64,000 nucleotides of DNA, taken from Eupeodes corollae (Eukaryota; Arthropoda; Insecta; Diptera; Syrphidae). Made by a program: the position numbers and the translations under genes. Below the pieces are notes generated by a model, which was not told where the DNA came from, made no database searches, and saw nothing but the letters and a program-made list of their open reading frames with translations. The DNA is taken from positions 16,651,118 through 16,715,117 of the forward strand of contig NC_079149.1 of NCBI RefSeq assembly GCF_945859685.1, in the 5' to 3' direction. This document shows, one piece after another, positions 22,186-32,249 of the stretch; positions within the stretch are counted from its first letter, which is position 1, and the number at the start of each line of letters is the position of its first letter.

Positions 22186-23434
22186 AACACTCACGACCAA
22201 CTGCTGTATCACTCCAAGAAATTGAAGAATGTTCCAAACAAGATTCGGAGATACAAAAAGTTAAAGAAGGCCTCTATAGTGAAAGTTGGGATGAAGCAGT
22301 CAAAAGCTATAAAATCTTCCAGAATGAACTATGTTTTTACGGTGACATTTTACTGCGTGGATCAAAAATTGTGATACCAAGTAAACTAAGAGATAGAGTT
22401 CTCAAAGCTGCACATGAGGGCCATCCTGGCATCGTGGCTATGAAAAGCAGATTAAGAACAAAGATTTGGTGGCCGAAATGCGATAAAGACTCTGAAAATC
22501 TTTGTAAAGCCTGCAAAGGGTGTACCCTAGTTTCTGCACCCAACCCACCTAATCCACTAAAGCGCCGTGAATTATACCAACAGAACCCTGGATTGATGTA
22601 GCAATCGATTTGATGGGACCACTGCCAAGTAACGATTATATTTTTGTAATCGTTGACTACTACAGTCGATATAAGGAGGTAAAAATTTGTCGAACCATAA
22701 CAAGCTCAGTTATCATCGTGCTTTTAAAAGAGATATTCAGTCGTTTGGGAAATCCTGTTTCCATTACAGCAGACAATGGTAAACAGTTCATAAGTGCTGA
22801 ATTAAATGAATTTTGTAAAGAGCAAAACATAAGAATTTACCATACGATCCCCTACCTCCCCCAACAAAATGGTGAAGTAGAGAGACAGAACAGGGACATT
22901 CTTAAGAGATTGAAGATAAGTCAAGCTGAAAAGAAAGATTGGAAGGAAGCCTTACGTGAATACATGATAATGTATAACAGTACCCCCCATACGGTAACAG
23001 GTAAAACACCATCTGAATTGTTTTTTAGTAGACAGTTCCGAGATAAACTACCAATGATGAGAAACATAACTTACAATCCAAGAGACGAGGACATAAGGGA
23101 CAGGGATAGAGAATGTAAAGAAAAAGGTAAAGAGTATGCGGATCGGAAAAGGCGAGCTCAAGATTGTGATCTGCAAGTCGGTGATAAGGTGTATATTAAA
23201 AACATGAACAAAAGTAATAAACTAAGTTTAAACTACGAGCCAACTTCACATACAATCGTGTCAAATAATAATGGAGATATCGAAATAAGAAATGATGAGA
23301 CGGGAAATAAAATAAGACGGAATGTGGTCCACCTAAAGAAGGTAGAAGGACAATGGAAAGCTTTGGATACAGAAAGCACAGAAGACGGAGATGTTGTACG
23401 TGAACACTCAGAATCATCAGACAAATCTAATTAA
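22186..23434 (+). pseudogene. Gypsy integrase region, two frames
   Basis: Continuation of pol. The HHCC zinc domain is readable at 22410-22520 (AHEGHPGIVAMKSRLR, then CKACKGC). A 2-base insertion near 22575 (GAATTATACC) throws the frame; it resumes at 22610. The DDE core is complete: DVAIDLMGPL, ITADNGKQFIS and QQNGEVERQNRD supply the two Asp and the Glu. A C-terminal DLQVGDKVYIKN-type domain and an acidic tail end at the stop near 23434. The protein would join element DNA to the genome. It is inactive here because of the upstream shifts. Confidence 0.9.
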
Positions 23435-23560
23435 AACTATGAAGTGAAAGTTAAGAAAGTATGGAAAAAAAAAATATATTTTTTTTATTGATTAATTGAA
23501 AAGAAAAATTGTTTGAATTATATCGTATAACTAAGGCTAATAAAAACAAATAAAATAATA

Positions 23561-23572
23561 ACAAGGAAGGGA
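23561..23572 (+). promoter_or_regulatory. Polypurine tract
   Basis: AACAAGGAAGGGA-type purine run immediately upstream of the 3' LTR. This is the standard primer site for plus-strand DNA synthesis in LTR elements. Confidence 0.75.
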
Positions 23573-23854
23573 TGTAGTGTATAGATCCTATATATGATTT
23601 ACTAGATTGTGTTAAATTCACACAATGATATCTTATTATTTAGAACTATAACATAAACATATTTGTCCGTATAACATAAACATATTTGTCCGTGTAAACT
23701 AGGACTGAATAGTACGTGTAAATTGATCATCGGTTGTGTTGCTGAACGCACTCATTGATCCAGGAGAAGTTTGACATATACACATTGAACATGACACGCT
23801 TATTTTACATTACTGGACGGAGGCACCTCGTGGACGGATCACGGATATACTACA
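23573..23854 (+). repeat. 3' LTR, 282 bp
   Basis: Matches the 5' LTR at every position I compared over 282 bp. It is followed by ATGGA, the target duplication, and then by the resumed rosa-type reading. Confidence 0.95.
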
Positions 23855-23900
23855 ATGGACTTGAGGACATGTGGTTCCAAAAGGACGGCACCGCAAGCCA
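23855..23900 (+). pseudogene. rosa-type transposase, resumed after the gypsy insertion
   Basis: MDLEDMWFQKDGTASHT continues the reading broken at 19190 and supplies the second catalytic Asp (FQKDG). Downstream the sequence passes into a Tc1-like element, so the end of this transposase and its right terminal repeat are missing. Confidence 0.75.
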
Positions 23901-24560
23901 CACAACGAATGTCACAAGCTCGGCGGTCGTATCTGGAGGAATTTTGTTCCATTCGTGAAGTAGGATCGTTTTGAGGCCATTCTTGTTTGCGATTGTATGC
24001 TGACAAATCTTTTTTTCTAGCTGATCCCACAGGTGCACAATAGGATTGAGATCTGGAGACTGAGCGGGGTGTTACACTTGCGTACTAACATTGGACATCA
24101 ACCATTTCTTTAACACCTTGGCCGTTCGTTTAGGATCATTTTACTTTTGAAAAGTAAAGTTGCTGCTAAAACCTAATTTTGGGGCACTTGAATGTAGGTT
24201 TTCCTTAAGAATATTCAAGTACCCAAATGTATCCATTGTATTTTCTATGAAAACAAGGTTTCCAACTTAACTTTCCTGCTAAAACTGCAATTTGCTTGGA
24301 ATCCTCTGCTATACTCCTTAACAATCTTCTCTTCGTACGATAATCAATCTTTTTTTGGACGTTCTGATCTTGGTTGGTTTGCGATTGTTTTCGTTTTTTT
24401 TTTATAATTGTCCAATACATATTGGATTAAAGACCGTGGTCGTTTGACTATTTTAGAAATTTCACGCAAAGATGTTCCTGATAGAAAATATAAAAATGGA
24501 ATATAGAGCGGAGCACAAGAAATAAAACACGACTTGGTTCGTTGAAAGTCAAAAAGCAAA
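23901..24560 (-). pseudogene. Tc1-like transposase remnant
   Basis: Minus-strand Tc1-family remnant. The N-terminal helix-turn-helix GTSLREISKIVKRPRSLIQY lies at 24390-24450. The catalytic end HPAQSPDLNPIVHLWDQLEK lies at 24000-24070; the Glu expected after NPI is replaced by Val (NPIVH instead of NPIEH). The middle of the protein is decayed over several frames. It abuts the rosa-type copy directly. Confidence 0.75.
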
Positions 24561-26539
24561 AGAGAGAAGTTTTATTAAAATGACACTTATAAAAATAATA
24601 TAGGATATAGATGGGTTACAACAACTGAAAGGAGTTGCCAGTAATTATTTTTTTTAGTTTATTATATTATAATAGTTCCCTCATTTCTCAAGCCAATTAT
24701 GATTTGTTATTGGCCAAGGACATTTGTTTTTTTTTTAGTTGCCATTTTCATTTCCTTGAGTGAAAAGGAAGTTTTTTTAGCTAAAAAATATTATTTAGAA
24801 TACAAAATATAAAATAAAAAACATGATAATAAGATCTGCACGGAAACATTTTTGTTGTTATTTTGCATTAAAAAATTCATAGCGGTATCCTTTGTTTATA
24901 TAAAATCTTTTTAATTTTCTCTAAAAGTGAGAGGAGAACATAAGCTATCATTTTTGTCTCAAGTCCGGATTGATAGAGGAGAAGTGTAACGCTTTATTAC
25001 ACTGTTGCCCCCACTGACAAAAATGTTCGAAACTTAAAGTTACAAGTTCTCTGTCATACGAATGAACTTTTTGCCATAAACTGTATTTGAAGTTAAAAAT
25101 CATTAATCAAACTTTTACCTATGTACCTACTCGTACCTATCGACTTGACAGAGTTTATTTTTAACTTTATTTTAAGAAAACAAAAAACTATGAAAAGAAA
25201 CAACAAAAATAATCTCGTTCAATTATTGCTGCAAGTCAGTCAGTTATTGTTAGTAGTTCCTTAATTATCATTGTTTCTTTTACTTATAACATTTGTGCTA
25301 AAATTACTTTTTAATTGCAGCACCCAACACAAATCTCCACCATCCAAAGTAGAGAAATTCATACTGTACACATTTATACAAAGAGCATAGAGAAAGATTC
25401 CAATCTGGAGTAAATTAGAAGACCATTTGCCAAATAGCTCATAAATTAATCATTTTCACTGATGATGAACATCAAGTGAAAGTCTAGTCCACAAGAAAAT
25501 ACTAAAACAATAGCACGCGCCCTGTACAGTGTACACCGTACGCTAAAGGTATAGAAGCCTCAATATACCTAGAAACAAAAGCACTAAAGCGGCAATGTTT
25601 TGTGATCATCAACTCTCAACTTCTAGAACTGTGGTAATGCAACTACGGGAGGAAAACAAACAGCAAAATAAAAAGACAACTCGGCCCACAAATGAACCCG
25701 ACAATACAAAAGTCAAGCAAATTATAATGACAATTGAACATTTTCCAGAGTAAAGGGTGTTTTTATTTAGACGCAGAAATGACAATTACAAAAGCTGCTA
25801 TTTTTAAATTATTATGCATTGTTTTCAGAAACTTTTGACATCAGGAAATTAAGAATTAAATTATTTGTAAGATTAAGTTTTGAGTGATCTGAGAGTTTAA
25901 TAATGTGTGGGATGTCCTTCCCTGTCCCAAAGATAAAAAACTTAACTTAGAAGACTTCTACCACGATTTAATAAATTCCGACATCTATTCTTAAACGCTT
26001 CATAATTAGCTCCAAACGATTTAACGAGAAGAAAAAATTCTTAGATCGTGGACTGAAAAACAACTGGGCTAAGTGAGTTGTCTTTATTCAGCCAACAGTC
26101 ACTTTAACGTCACCTAACCACAACTTGGTCTAGAATGTTTAATTACACCAAAAGCGTTAACAAAAAAGAGGCTGGGATGCCGACCACACTGATAACTTCC
26201 CATCCCGTCTGTCGATTTGTCTTGCGTACTATTTTTTGTAGATTTTGTTTTTGTATGAAAAAACGCGACTGTTGGATTTTTATAAAAACTACTGAATTTG
26301 AAGACAATATTTTTAATTTTTTAAAAGCTATTTGAGTTGAAAGTAAATTTTTACCAAGTTTTAGTATTGTTTTTTTTTTTTTTAAATTGTCAATTAGATT
26401 TTTCTTAAAATTTTACTGAATGTTGACAACAATATTTTTTAAAAGATAAAAGTAGATTAAAGCCAATATCTCAAAGTTTTGAAAAGATATTTGAGTCGAA
26501 AATCAATTTTTACAAACTTTTAATAATTGTTATTAGTGG
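24561..26539. other. Long stretch without a recognised gene
   Basis: AT-rich. Near 25300-25330 a pyrimidine-rich run followed by TTAATTGCAG looks like a splice acceptor, but no coding continuation could be proved. A 52-codon chance ORF (25595-25753) follows. TAAAGGGTGTTTTTATTT at 25751 resembles the end of a mariner-type transposon. From 26280 to 26530 there is a repeat with a TTTGAGTYGAAARTMAATTT-type phrase in two copies; a related AATTAGATTTTTCT block recurs near 29580. Confidence 0.45.
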
Positions 26540-26599
26540 AAGCATAGTTTTCCGTCGGCTTTTTTGGTCACTGTAATTTTCGCAATGAAACAATTAAGT

Positions 26600-26650
26600 T
26601 ACATTAACTTTCCCAACGTTTCGGAAGGGGTTGCTGCCTTCTTCAGGGAA
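26600..26650 (-). ncRNA. Hammerhead-like motif in the Penelope element
   Basis: On the minus strand CTGAAGA (26646-26640), a short hairpin region, and CGAAACGTT (26624-26616) occur in hammerhead order. ACGTT can pair with AATGT downstream (stem III) to leave a GUA cleavage triplet. Stem II and stem I pair poorly as written, so it may be a decayed ribozyme. Penelope-like elements are known to carry hammerheads, which supports the call. Confidence 0.45.
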
Positions 26651-27283
26651 AATTTATCGTTTCGAAATGATGGAGAATGACCGTTTTCAATGCTGTTACT
26701 GGCCAGGGCTGTCTTCTCAGAATTTTTTTAGTTTTATGTCGGACTTATGATTTGAGATGCGTTGTCTAAGCAGTTGTTTTGTGGTCCCAATATAACACAG
26801 GTTGCACGGTTCATTTGATTTACCATTGCAGTTAAAATTTTGTAGATAACATCTGTTTGTTTGTCCTTATCAGGTTTCGTCTTGAGTTAAGTAAAACAAT
26901 GGTCAAGTGTTTTGTTTGATTTGAAAGCAAGGCGAACCTCTGTCAATTTTTTGGAAATGGATTTTTTGAAGTTTTCGGATAGAGTTGGGACGTAAATCAT
27001 GGTTTTGTGGTGCGTTCTAACGGGTTTATCAATATTTTTTCGGTGGAATTTGCATTTTGTATTTTAAAAAGAGACTTCGAATTATGGTAGAAGGATAACC
27101 ATTACTTATTTTGAAAATTTTATTCACGATATTGATGATAATATGCCTTGCTTGGATTTATCTCGGAAATTAACTAATCTTCCAGATGCTGTTGGTTTTT
27201 GATACCAGTCGAAAAGCAAACGATTTTCTTCACGGTAAATTTTTTCATCTTAGAAAGATATTGCTTTGTTAACCTCATTTTCG

Positions 27284-27343
27284 ATTGTGAATTGAATTTT
27301 TGGGTGGAATCCGATTGTGAATTGAATTTTTGGGTGGAATCCG
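27284..27343. repeat. Tandem duplication of a 30-bp unit in the RT region
   Basis: Two adjacent copies of a 30-bp unit containing ATTGTGAATTGAATTTTTGG duplicate ten codons (GFHPKIQFTI) in frame. Boundaries are approximate within a few bases. Confidence 0.85.
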
Positions 27344-27812
27344 TTTAGAATTTTTAGTACTTTGTCTATGTTTCTTTTATCAATTATTGCAAATATGTCG
27401 TCAACATAGTTTGCTATGAACGTATGTTTCTCTTCGATGTTATTTAAACATTCATTCAAAACCAGATCTGCAATGGTCTGAGATAGTGGTTGCCCATTGG
27501 CATCCCAAAAATTTGTTTGTAGATAGTGTCTTTGTATTGAAGAAAATTGTTTTCTTTAAGACAAAAGTCTAGAATTTCAATAAATTTGTTTTGTGCTATC
27601 TTTGTGCTTTTATTTATTGTATCCCATTCCTTCTTGACAATGGTGATAGCCAGTTAAACGGGGATGTTAGTGAACAATGAGTCTGAAACAAACGAGACTA
27701 AAACATAATTTTGACTTAGTTTAACATTTTTAGCTTTTTCAACAAATTCAAACGAATTTTGTATAGAGTAGCTTGAATTTGTTGTCACGCACTGTAAAAT
27801 GTTTCCAACATA

Positions 27813-29114
27813 AAGGGTGTCCCAAAATTAACGCAAGATTTGAATTAAATAGAAAACGCCGTTTTTAGTCTTTTGATAGTTATATTTTTATTGACTCGTA
27901 AAGTACATAGGATAGGGTTATGTATGGAATAACACATCGGACAAATGGCCTCCACGGCTTTGCATGCACATGCGCACTCTTTTGTTGAAATTTTCCATGA
28001 CCATTCTGCATAAATGTGGCTGAATTTCGTTGATGCGGCGTTGAATCTCCTCCTTTAATGAACGGGTGGTTGTGGGCTTGTTGACATAGACTTGTGATTT
28101 CAAATAACCCCATAAAAAGAAGTCCAATGGTGTTAAATCACACGATCTAGTAGGCCAATTTTGATCACCGAAACGAGAGAGTACACGACCTGGAAATGTC
28201 TCATGCAGTAATTGAATTGTTTCACGGGCTGTATGACATGTGGCACCGTCTTGTTGAAATCACATATTGGACAGATCAATATCATCCAATTTTGGCAGAA
28301 AGAACTGTGTAATCATGTCGCGATATCGAGCACCAGTAACAGTCACTGCTTGACCAGCGTCATTTTCAAAAAAATATGGCCTAATTATGCCTCCAGCCCA
28401 AAATCCACACCATACAGTCACGCGTTGTGGATGCATTTGTTTTTCGACAATCACATGTGGGTTCTCCGAACCCCAAATGCGGCAATTTTGGCGATTGCCA
28501 AAGCCATCAAGATGAAAATGTGCTTCATCGCTTAGGATGATTTTGCTCGAAAAATCAGAGTCCATTTGTTGATGTTCAATAATCCATTCAACGAACTCTC
28601 TTCTCTGTTCATGGTCATTAGGCTTCAATTGTTGTGTTAATTGAATTTTGTAAGCATGAAGACACAGATCTTTGGTGAGTATACGCTGTAGAGAGGTTCT
28701 TAAAATTTGCAATTCTTGTCCACGACGTCGAATTGAGGTTCCTGGATTGTCAGCAACACTCTCACGCACTGCTTCGACATTCACATTTGAACGGCTTGTT
28801 TTTAGACGACCAGTGTGTTTGGCGTCTCCAACGGATCCAGTCACCATGAATTTTTCAATTAATCTCTTCACAGTTGACGAGGATAAAACACTATTCCGAC
28901 CATATTTTGTATGAAATTTTCGAACTGCAGCCGCCAAGCTTTCACTATTTTTGAAATATTCTTTAATAATGAAGACACGTTGTTCTATCGTTTAACGCTC
29001 CATTTTTAATAACCCTATACTGTTAGCTGTCAAATTGCTTTTTTCAGGGTTGCCAACACTTCACTGCACAAATGGCGGCAAATTCAAATCTTGCGTTACT
29101 TTTGGGACACCCTT
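27813..29114 (-). mobile_element. Complete rosa-type DD41D DNA transposon
   Basis: A 1302-bp element with 34-bp terminal inverted repeats (AAGGGTGTCCCAAAA, one mismatch, then TAACGCAAGATTTGAATT), flanked by TA on both sides (27811-27812, 29115-29116). This is the target preference of the Tc1/mariner superfamily. It sits in the Penelope-like element; removing it restores the reading from SMNVPCYELSK to YVGNIL. It encodes one transposase on the minus strand. The spacing of 41 residues between the second and third Asp fits the DD41D (rosa) group. Confidence 0.93.
27918..29003 (-). pseudogene. rosa-type transposase with two nonsense codons
   Basis: About 360 codons from ATG at 29003 to the stop near 27918. 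It would cut and paste its own element at TA sites. The N-terminal helix-turn-helix includes EQRVFIIKEYFKNSES and STVKRLIEKF. Catalytic residues are all present: ILSDEAHFH (first D), FQQDGATCH (second D) and LTPLDFFLW (third D), with 41 residues between the last two. Only two lesions are seen: TAA at the fourth codon (28994-28992) and TGA at 28262-28260 replacing the Trp normally found before FQQDG. The rest is open, so inactivation is recent or the stops are sequencing errors. Confidence 0.9.
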
Positions 29115-29530
29115 TACTTAGATAGCTCATAGCATGGTACATTCATGGATGACGTAATCGGGCGCAGAGGCATGTCTGTTTTGGAATTTTTGGCAATTCG
29201 TAAATGGATGGGAGCTGTGTGGTGCAAGTGGTCATCTTTGCTTTCTCTCTATTGTCAATATAATTGTTGTTTTTCATCCATTTGACTATATTTCATTGTT
29301 TCGCGTTTGAAGTGTTGTTGTTGGATTATTGCTTATTGTTCTGTAGGTGTTGCGGTCAGACAATAATTCAACCATCTTATCTTATAGTCTTTATGTTTCA
29401 TAGCGACTGTGACGTTACCTTTATCAGCTGGTACAATGACGATATTCTTCGGCTGTTTAAAGAAATTAATTGTTAATTTGTTAACATAAAGTAAATATTT
29501 ACGAAATCTATCATCCTCGAATTACTTCTT
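29115..29530 (-). pseudogene. Penelope-like element, N-terminal RT part
   Basis: The upstream half of the split element. KNIVIVPADKGNVTVAM (about 29400-29450) is the typical Penelope block, and KTDMPLRPITSSMNVPCYEL (about 29120-29190) the conserved RPI segment. It joins in frame to 27810 once the DNA transposon is removed. The 5' end was not located. Confidence 0.85.
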
Positions 29531-29539
29531 TTCCATCGG

Positions 29540-30120
29540 CTATGATAATGCAGGTTTTTATTTTTTATAAAAAAAACTGTAGGCAATTAGATTTTTCTAA
29601 ATTATTACCGAATGTTGAAAGCAATATTTCTTATTCGTAAAATGTTCGATCACCTTACAATATATAATATTTAATTTAATTCAAGTCGCTAGCGTCATTG
29701 GATCGTGAGTTATTTAGGGTTAACCAAAATGTTCACCTTTTTTTTAAACTGCTATGGTAAAAAAGAAACCACCGACGCAATTTTCTTAAGAACCCTTTCT
29801 GCATTATTATCTGTATAACAAAAATTATTTGAAATCGATATCTTTTCTGGTTCTTGAGCTATGGAAGACGAAAAAAACTTCGCAAACGTGCGGACGTACG
29901 AACGTTCGTACAGACACACAGAAATCTTTCTAAAAATCTTTTATTTCGACTCTGGGACCTTGAAACGTCGAGAAATGTCAAAATTTTCATTTCGACAAAC
30001 CGGACCGATTAAAAAGTATCCAAATCCTTCTGTATACAAAAAACCTAAGTAATAAGTCTTCCCAAAAAATAATGAGATCTGAGAATACGCTAAGATAAAA
30101 ATTTTATCATTACACAAGAA
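29540..30120 (+). repeat. Dispersed non-coding repeat
   Basis: The block near 29580-29635 repeats the sequence at 26385-26440. The following TTTCTGGTTCTTGAGCTATG and ACGAAAAAAACTTCGCAAAC sections look like a dispersed element end, with ACGTACGAACGTTCGTAC palindromes around 29895. An apparent 63-codon ORF there is a by-product. Confidence 0.4.
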
Positions 30121-30129
30121 TCAGAAGTG

Positions 30130-30930
30130 TTCCCCTTACGCTTAGACCTCTTATTTTCTATTTTGTTATTATAAACATATCCACCCCTGCAATTCTGCTT
30201 AACGTCATTATTTCACAGCACTTAGAAGTGGTAATTTCAATTCATACCTCATTAAAGTAAGTGGGTGTATATAACGCCCCCTGAGTGTATATTCTAAAAA
30301 TGTAAGTGTTTGTCTTTGTATAAACATCGAACCCTTTCATTGGGTTAAATTTCTTCACTATACAACCATTATGTCTGTTCTTTGTAAATGATAACAAATA
30401 CACAACTAGAGGGCGGATATCACGCCCACCACGCCCCTTAGGGGAAAATCTAAGATTGTTTTTTCCGCCTTTCAATATACATCAATCATTTCAACCCTGT
30501 AAAATCTCATCATTGTCAAGAACCAAAGGTATTTCATGTAAACTATACCAAATACAAGAAATGTGGGCGGTTACTACGCCTCCTAGGTGTATAGCTTTAT
30601 ATTTTCGATGTTTGTATTAGTATGCAAATAAATTCCTACAATTTTGCTAAATTCCATTAATATACAAGAATAGGAAGTAGTTCTTGTATATAACAACAAA
30701 TGTTTAAAAAGCGGGTGGATACCACGCCTCCTGAGTGCAAAATTTGTGTGGATAGATTACCAATTGTGATTATATATACACACCTACCATGGTACTGAAT
30801 TAAATTTATTTTACGACATTCAGAAGAGGTATTTTTAACTCTCGACTTGTTTTTTCTTGGGGTGTTTACCACGCCCCTAAATTGAAACCACGATTTTCTC
30901 CTTTCTTTGCACCGCAAAATCAAACTATGT
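30130..30930. repeat. Degenerate tandem array, about 147-bp period
   Basis: A GC-rich signature of the type GGGCGGTTACCACGCCCC recurs at about 30278, 30419, 30567, 30723 and 30866, giving spacings of 141 to 156 bp in otherwise AT-rich sequence. Between signatures, CAGAAG-, TATACA- and TTTGCTAAATTCCATT-like blocks recur in the same order (for example 30124, 30220 and 30837 for the CAGAAG/TTAGAAG block). This looks like an old, diverged satellite. Confidence 0.6.
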
Positions 30931-32249
30931 AATAAATGTCAAGATTCTTCGATGTGAGGAAGTGCTTCTTAATTTTTTGATTGTAGTTTTTACAAATTTT
31001 TGAAATGCTCAACTCCAAAAACCATTTTGACTCCACAGCACAAATTTGGTAAGGTGCAGAAAGTTTTTACAAATTTGAAGTTCCTAACTTGAGTGTTTCT
31101 GAAGTTTGAGTTGGCTACTGTGAAAAGGTAATAGTTCAAGTACTTCCAATATCTCTCATTAGAAGTTGATTAAAAAATTGGTGTTAACTGATACAGCTCT
31201 TACAACCTTGTTATATTGTTCAAAAGTAACAAACTTAAACCACGTTCAATAAAAGAGAAAAAAAAATAAACACCCTTTACAAAGCGAACAAATATTTACT
31301 ATTCATAAAATGCCATAGCTGGGTGAAATGTCTTGAATTTCGATTAAACATTGCTAACTGTCGTTCGTTCGGTCGGTATGTTCGATAAGTATAATAGGTA
31401 AAGGTCAATATTATGACTGCGATTGATTAGGAATTTATTTTGTGTCAAGTTTCATTGGTAATGACACCAAAAACCAAACACAAACGAAAGACAAACTTTT
31501 ATTTAATCGGTGCAAAATCAGGTAAAATATTGTTATATTTGTGTTAACTTTATTTCTTCACAACGATGGTGCAAAATGTGTGTTCCTTGTGCTATAATTT
31601 TTACAAAAGTGACGTATTTAGCTTCAATTAAATGTTTAGTAGTAACAATACAGTATGTTTAACAAGAAACTGACACAGAAATGAGAATAGCTTTGACAAC
31701 AGTTCAAAATGGAAAAAGTGTTAAATATTATTTGATTTATAAGTTTCTTTTTTGTACATAATTTGTTATGACTGCAGTTAACATGTTTAAAGTCTGTTGT
31801 TTGTGACAGAAAAGTAAACAAGAAACTATTTTCTGATGAATGCGTTCAGAGCTATATAAATAGGAGTGTTTCTGTAAATAAGATCAATTTCAAATCACAA
31901 TGAGTTTTTGTTGGAAACGTAGAAATCTTGCAGTATCATTAAAATTTAAGGAAGTTTCCACAGCTTATTATTCATCCAAGTGAAATAAAAAAAAAAACAA
32001 TATTTAACAAATGAAAAAATAAAGCAAAACAAATATTTAAACATTTCTTTCTTGTTTATTTGTTCAAGGTTATTTTTTGATGAAACTTTTGATCAGTAAT
32101 TTGATAACATAAATAATAATATCAGTGACTGAAATATTTTGATTTTTTCTTTCTAACCTTGAATCACTCATTTAATTTTCACAGAAATGTCGGATAGACT
32201 ACATAACATTTCCGTTATATTATACTACAGCCATACAAAAATAAGGGGG
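30931..32249. other. Stretch without a recognised gene
   Basis: AT-rich, no element recognised apart from the promoter-like segment at 31853. AAATAAACACCCTTTAC at about 31266 resembles a transposon end, but its partner could not be established. Confidence 0.4.
31853..31983 (+). promoter_or_regulatory. TATA-box promoter-like segment followed by a 27-codon ORF
   Basis: TATATAAATA (31853-31862) is followed 20-30 bases later by GATCAATTTC, an initiator-like sequence. An ATG at 31900 opens MSFCWKRRNLAVSLKFKEVS and seven more residues before TGA, and AATAAA overlaps the end (about 31984). The layout is that of a minimal transcription unit, but the peptide has no recognised relatives and no signal peptide. 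This could be chance in AT-rich DNA. Confidence 0.25.

Larger units (their letters stand above)
19191..23854 (+). mobile_element. Full-length Ty3/gypsy LTR retrotransposon with identical LTRs
   Basis: A 4664-bp element bounded by two identical 282-bp LTRs and flanked by the 5-bp duplication ATGGA (19186-19190 and 23855-23859). The host site is the rosa-type transposase gene, whose reading is continuous when the element and one ATGGA are removed. Domain order is gag, protease, RT, integrase, i.e. Ty3/gypsy order. RNase H is missing and several frameshifts break gag and pol, although the LTR identity implies a young insertion. Confidence 0.95.
26540..27812 (-). pseudogene. Penelope-like element, RT second half, GIY-YIG end and 3' region
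   Basis: Minus-strand Penelope-like retroelement, split by a DNA transposon at 27813-29114. After the insertion the reading resumes with YVGNILQCVTTNSSYS, VSDSLFTNIPV and IYKQIFGMPMG. The RT active site ANYVDDIFAI (about 27400) is followed by FHPKIQFTI, duplicated in tandem. Farther on, CNLCYIGTTKQ and RISNHKSDI (about 26750-26830) form the GIY-YIG-type endonuclease end. Stops and frameshifts make it inactive. The region 26600-26650 holds a hammerhead-like core, as known for Penelope-type elements. Confidence 0.85.

Noticed and set aside
23196..23424. Minus-strand ORFs at the integrase end of the gypsy element
   Set aside because: Antisense shadows of the acidic and Asn-rich C-terminal pol tail.
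25457..25485. CTGATGATGAACATCAAGTGAAAG as a hammerhead
   Set aside because: Three extra bases separate the stem II hairpin from GAAA, and no stem III pairing was found.
25595..25753. 52-codon ORF after an acceptor-like site at 25330
   Set aside because: Low-complexity Lys/Gln/Thr composition, no recognisable domain, and the end coincides with a transposon-like TAAAGGGTG sequence.
25753..31281. TAAAGGGTGTTT at 25751 and its inverse at 31268 as ends of one 5.5-kb transposon
   Set aside because: The match is only about 12 bases with different continuation, and the interval contains independent Penelope and rosa-type units with their own borders.
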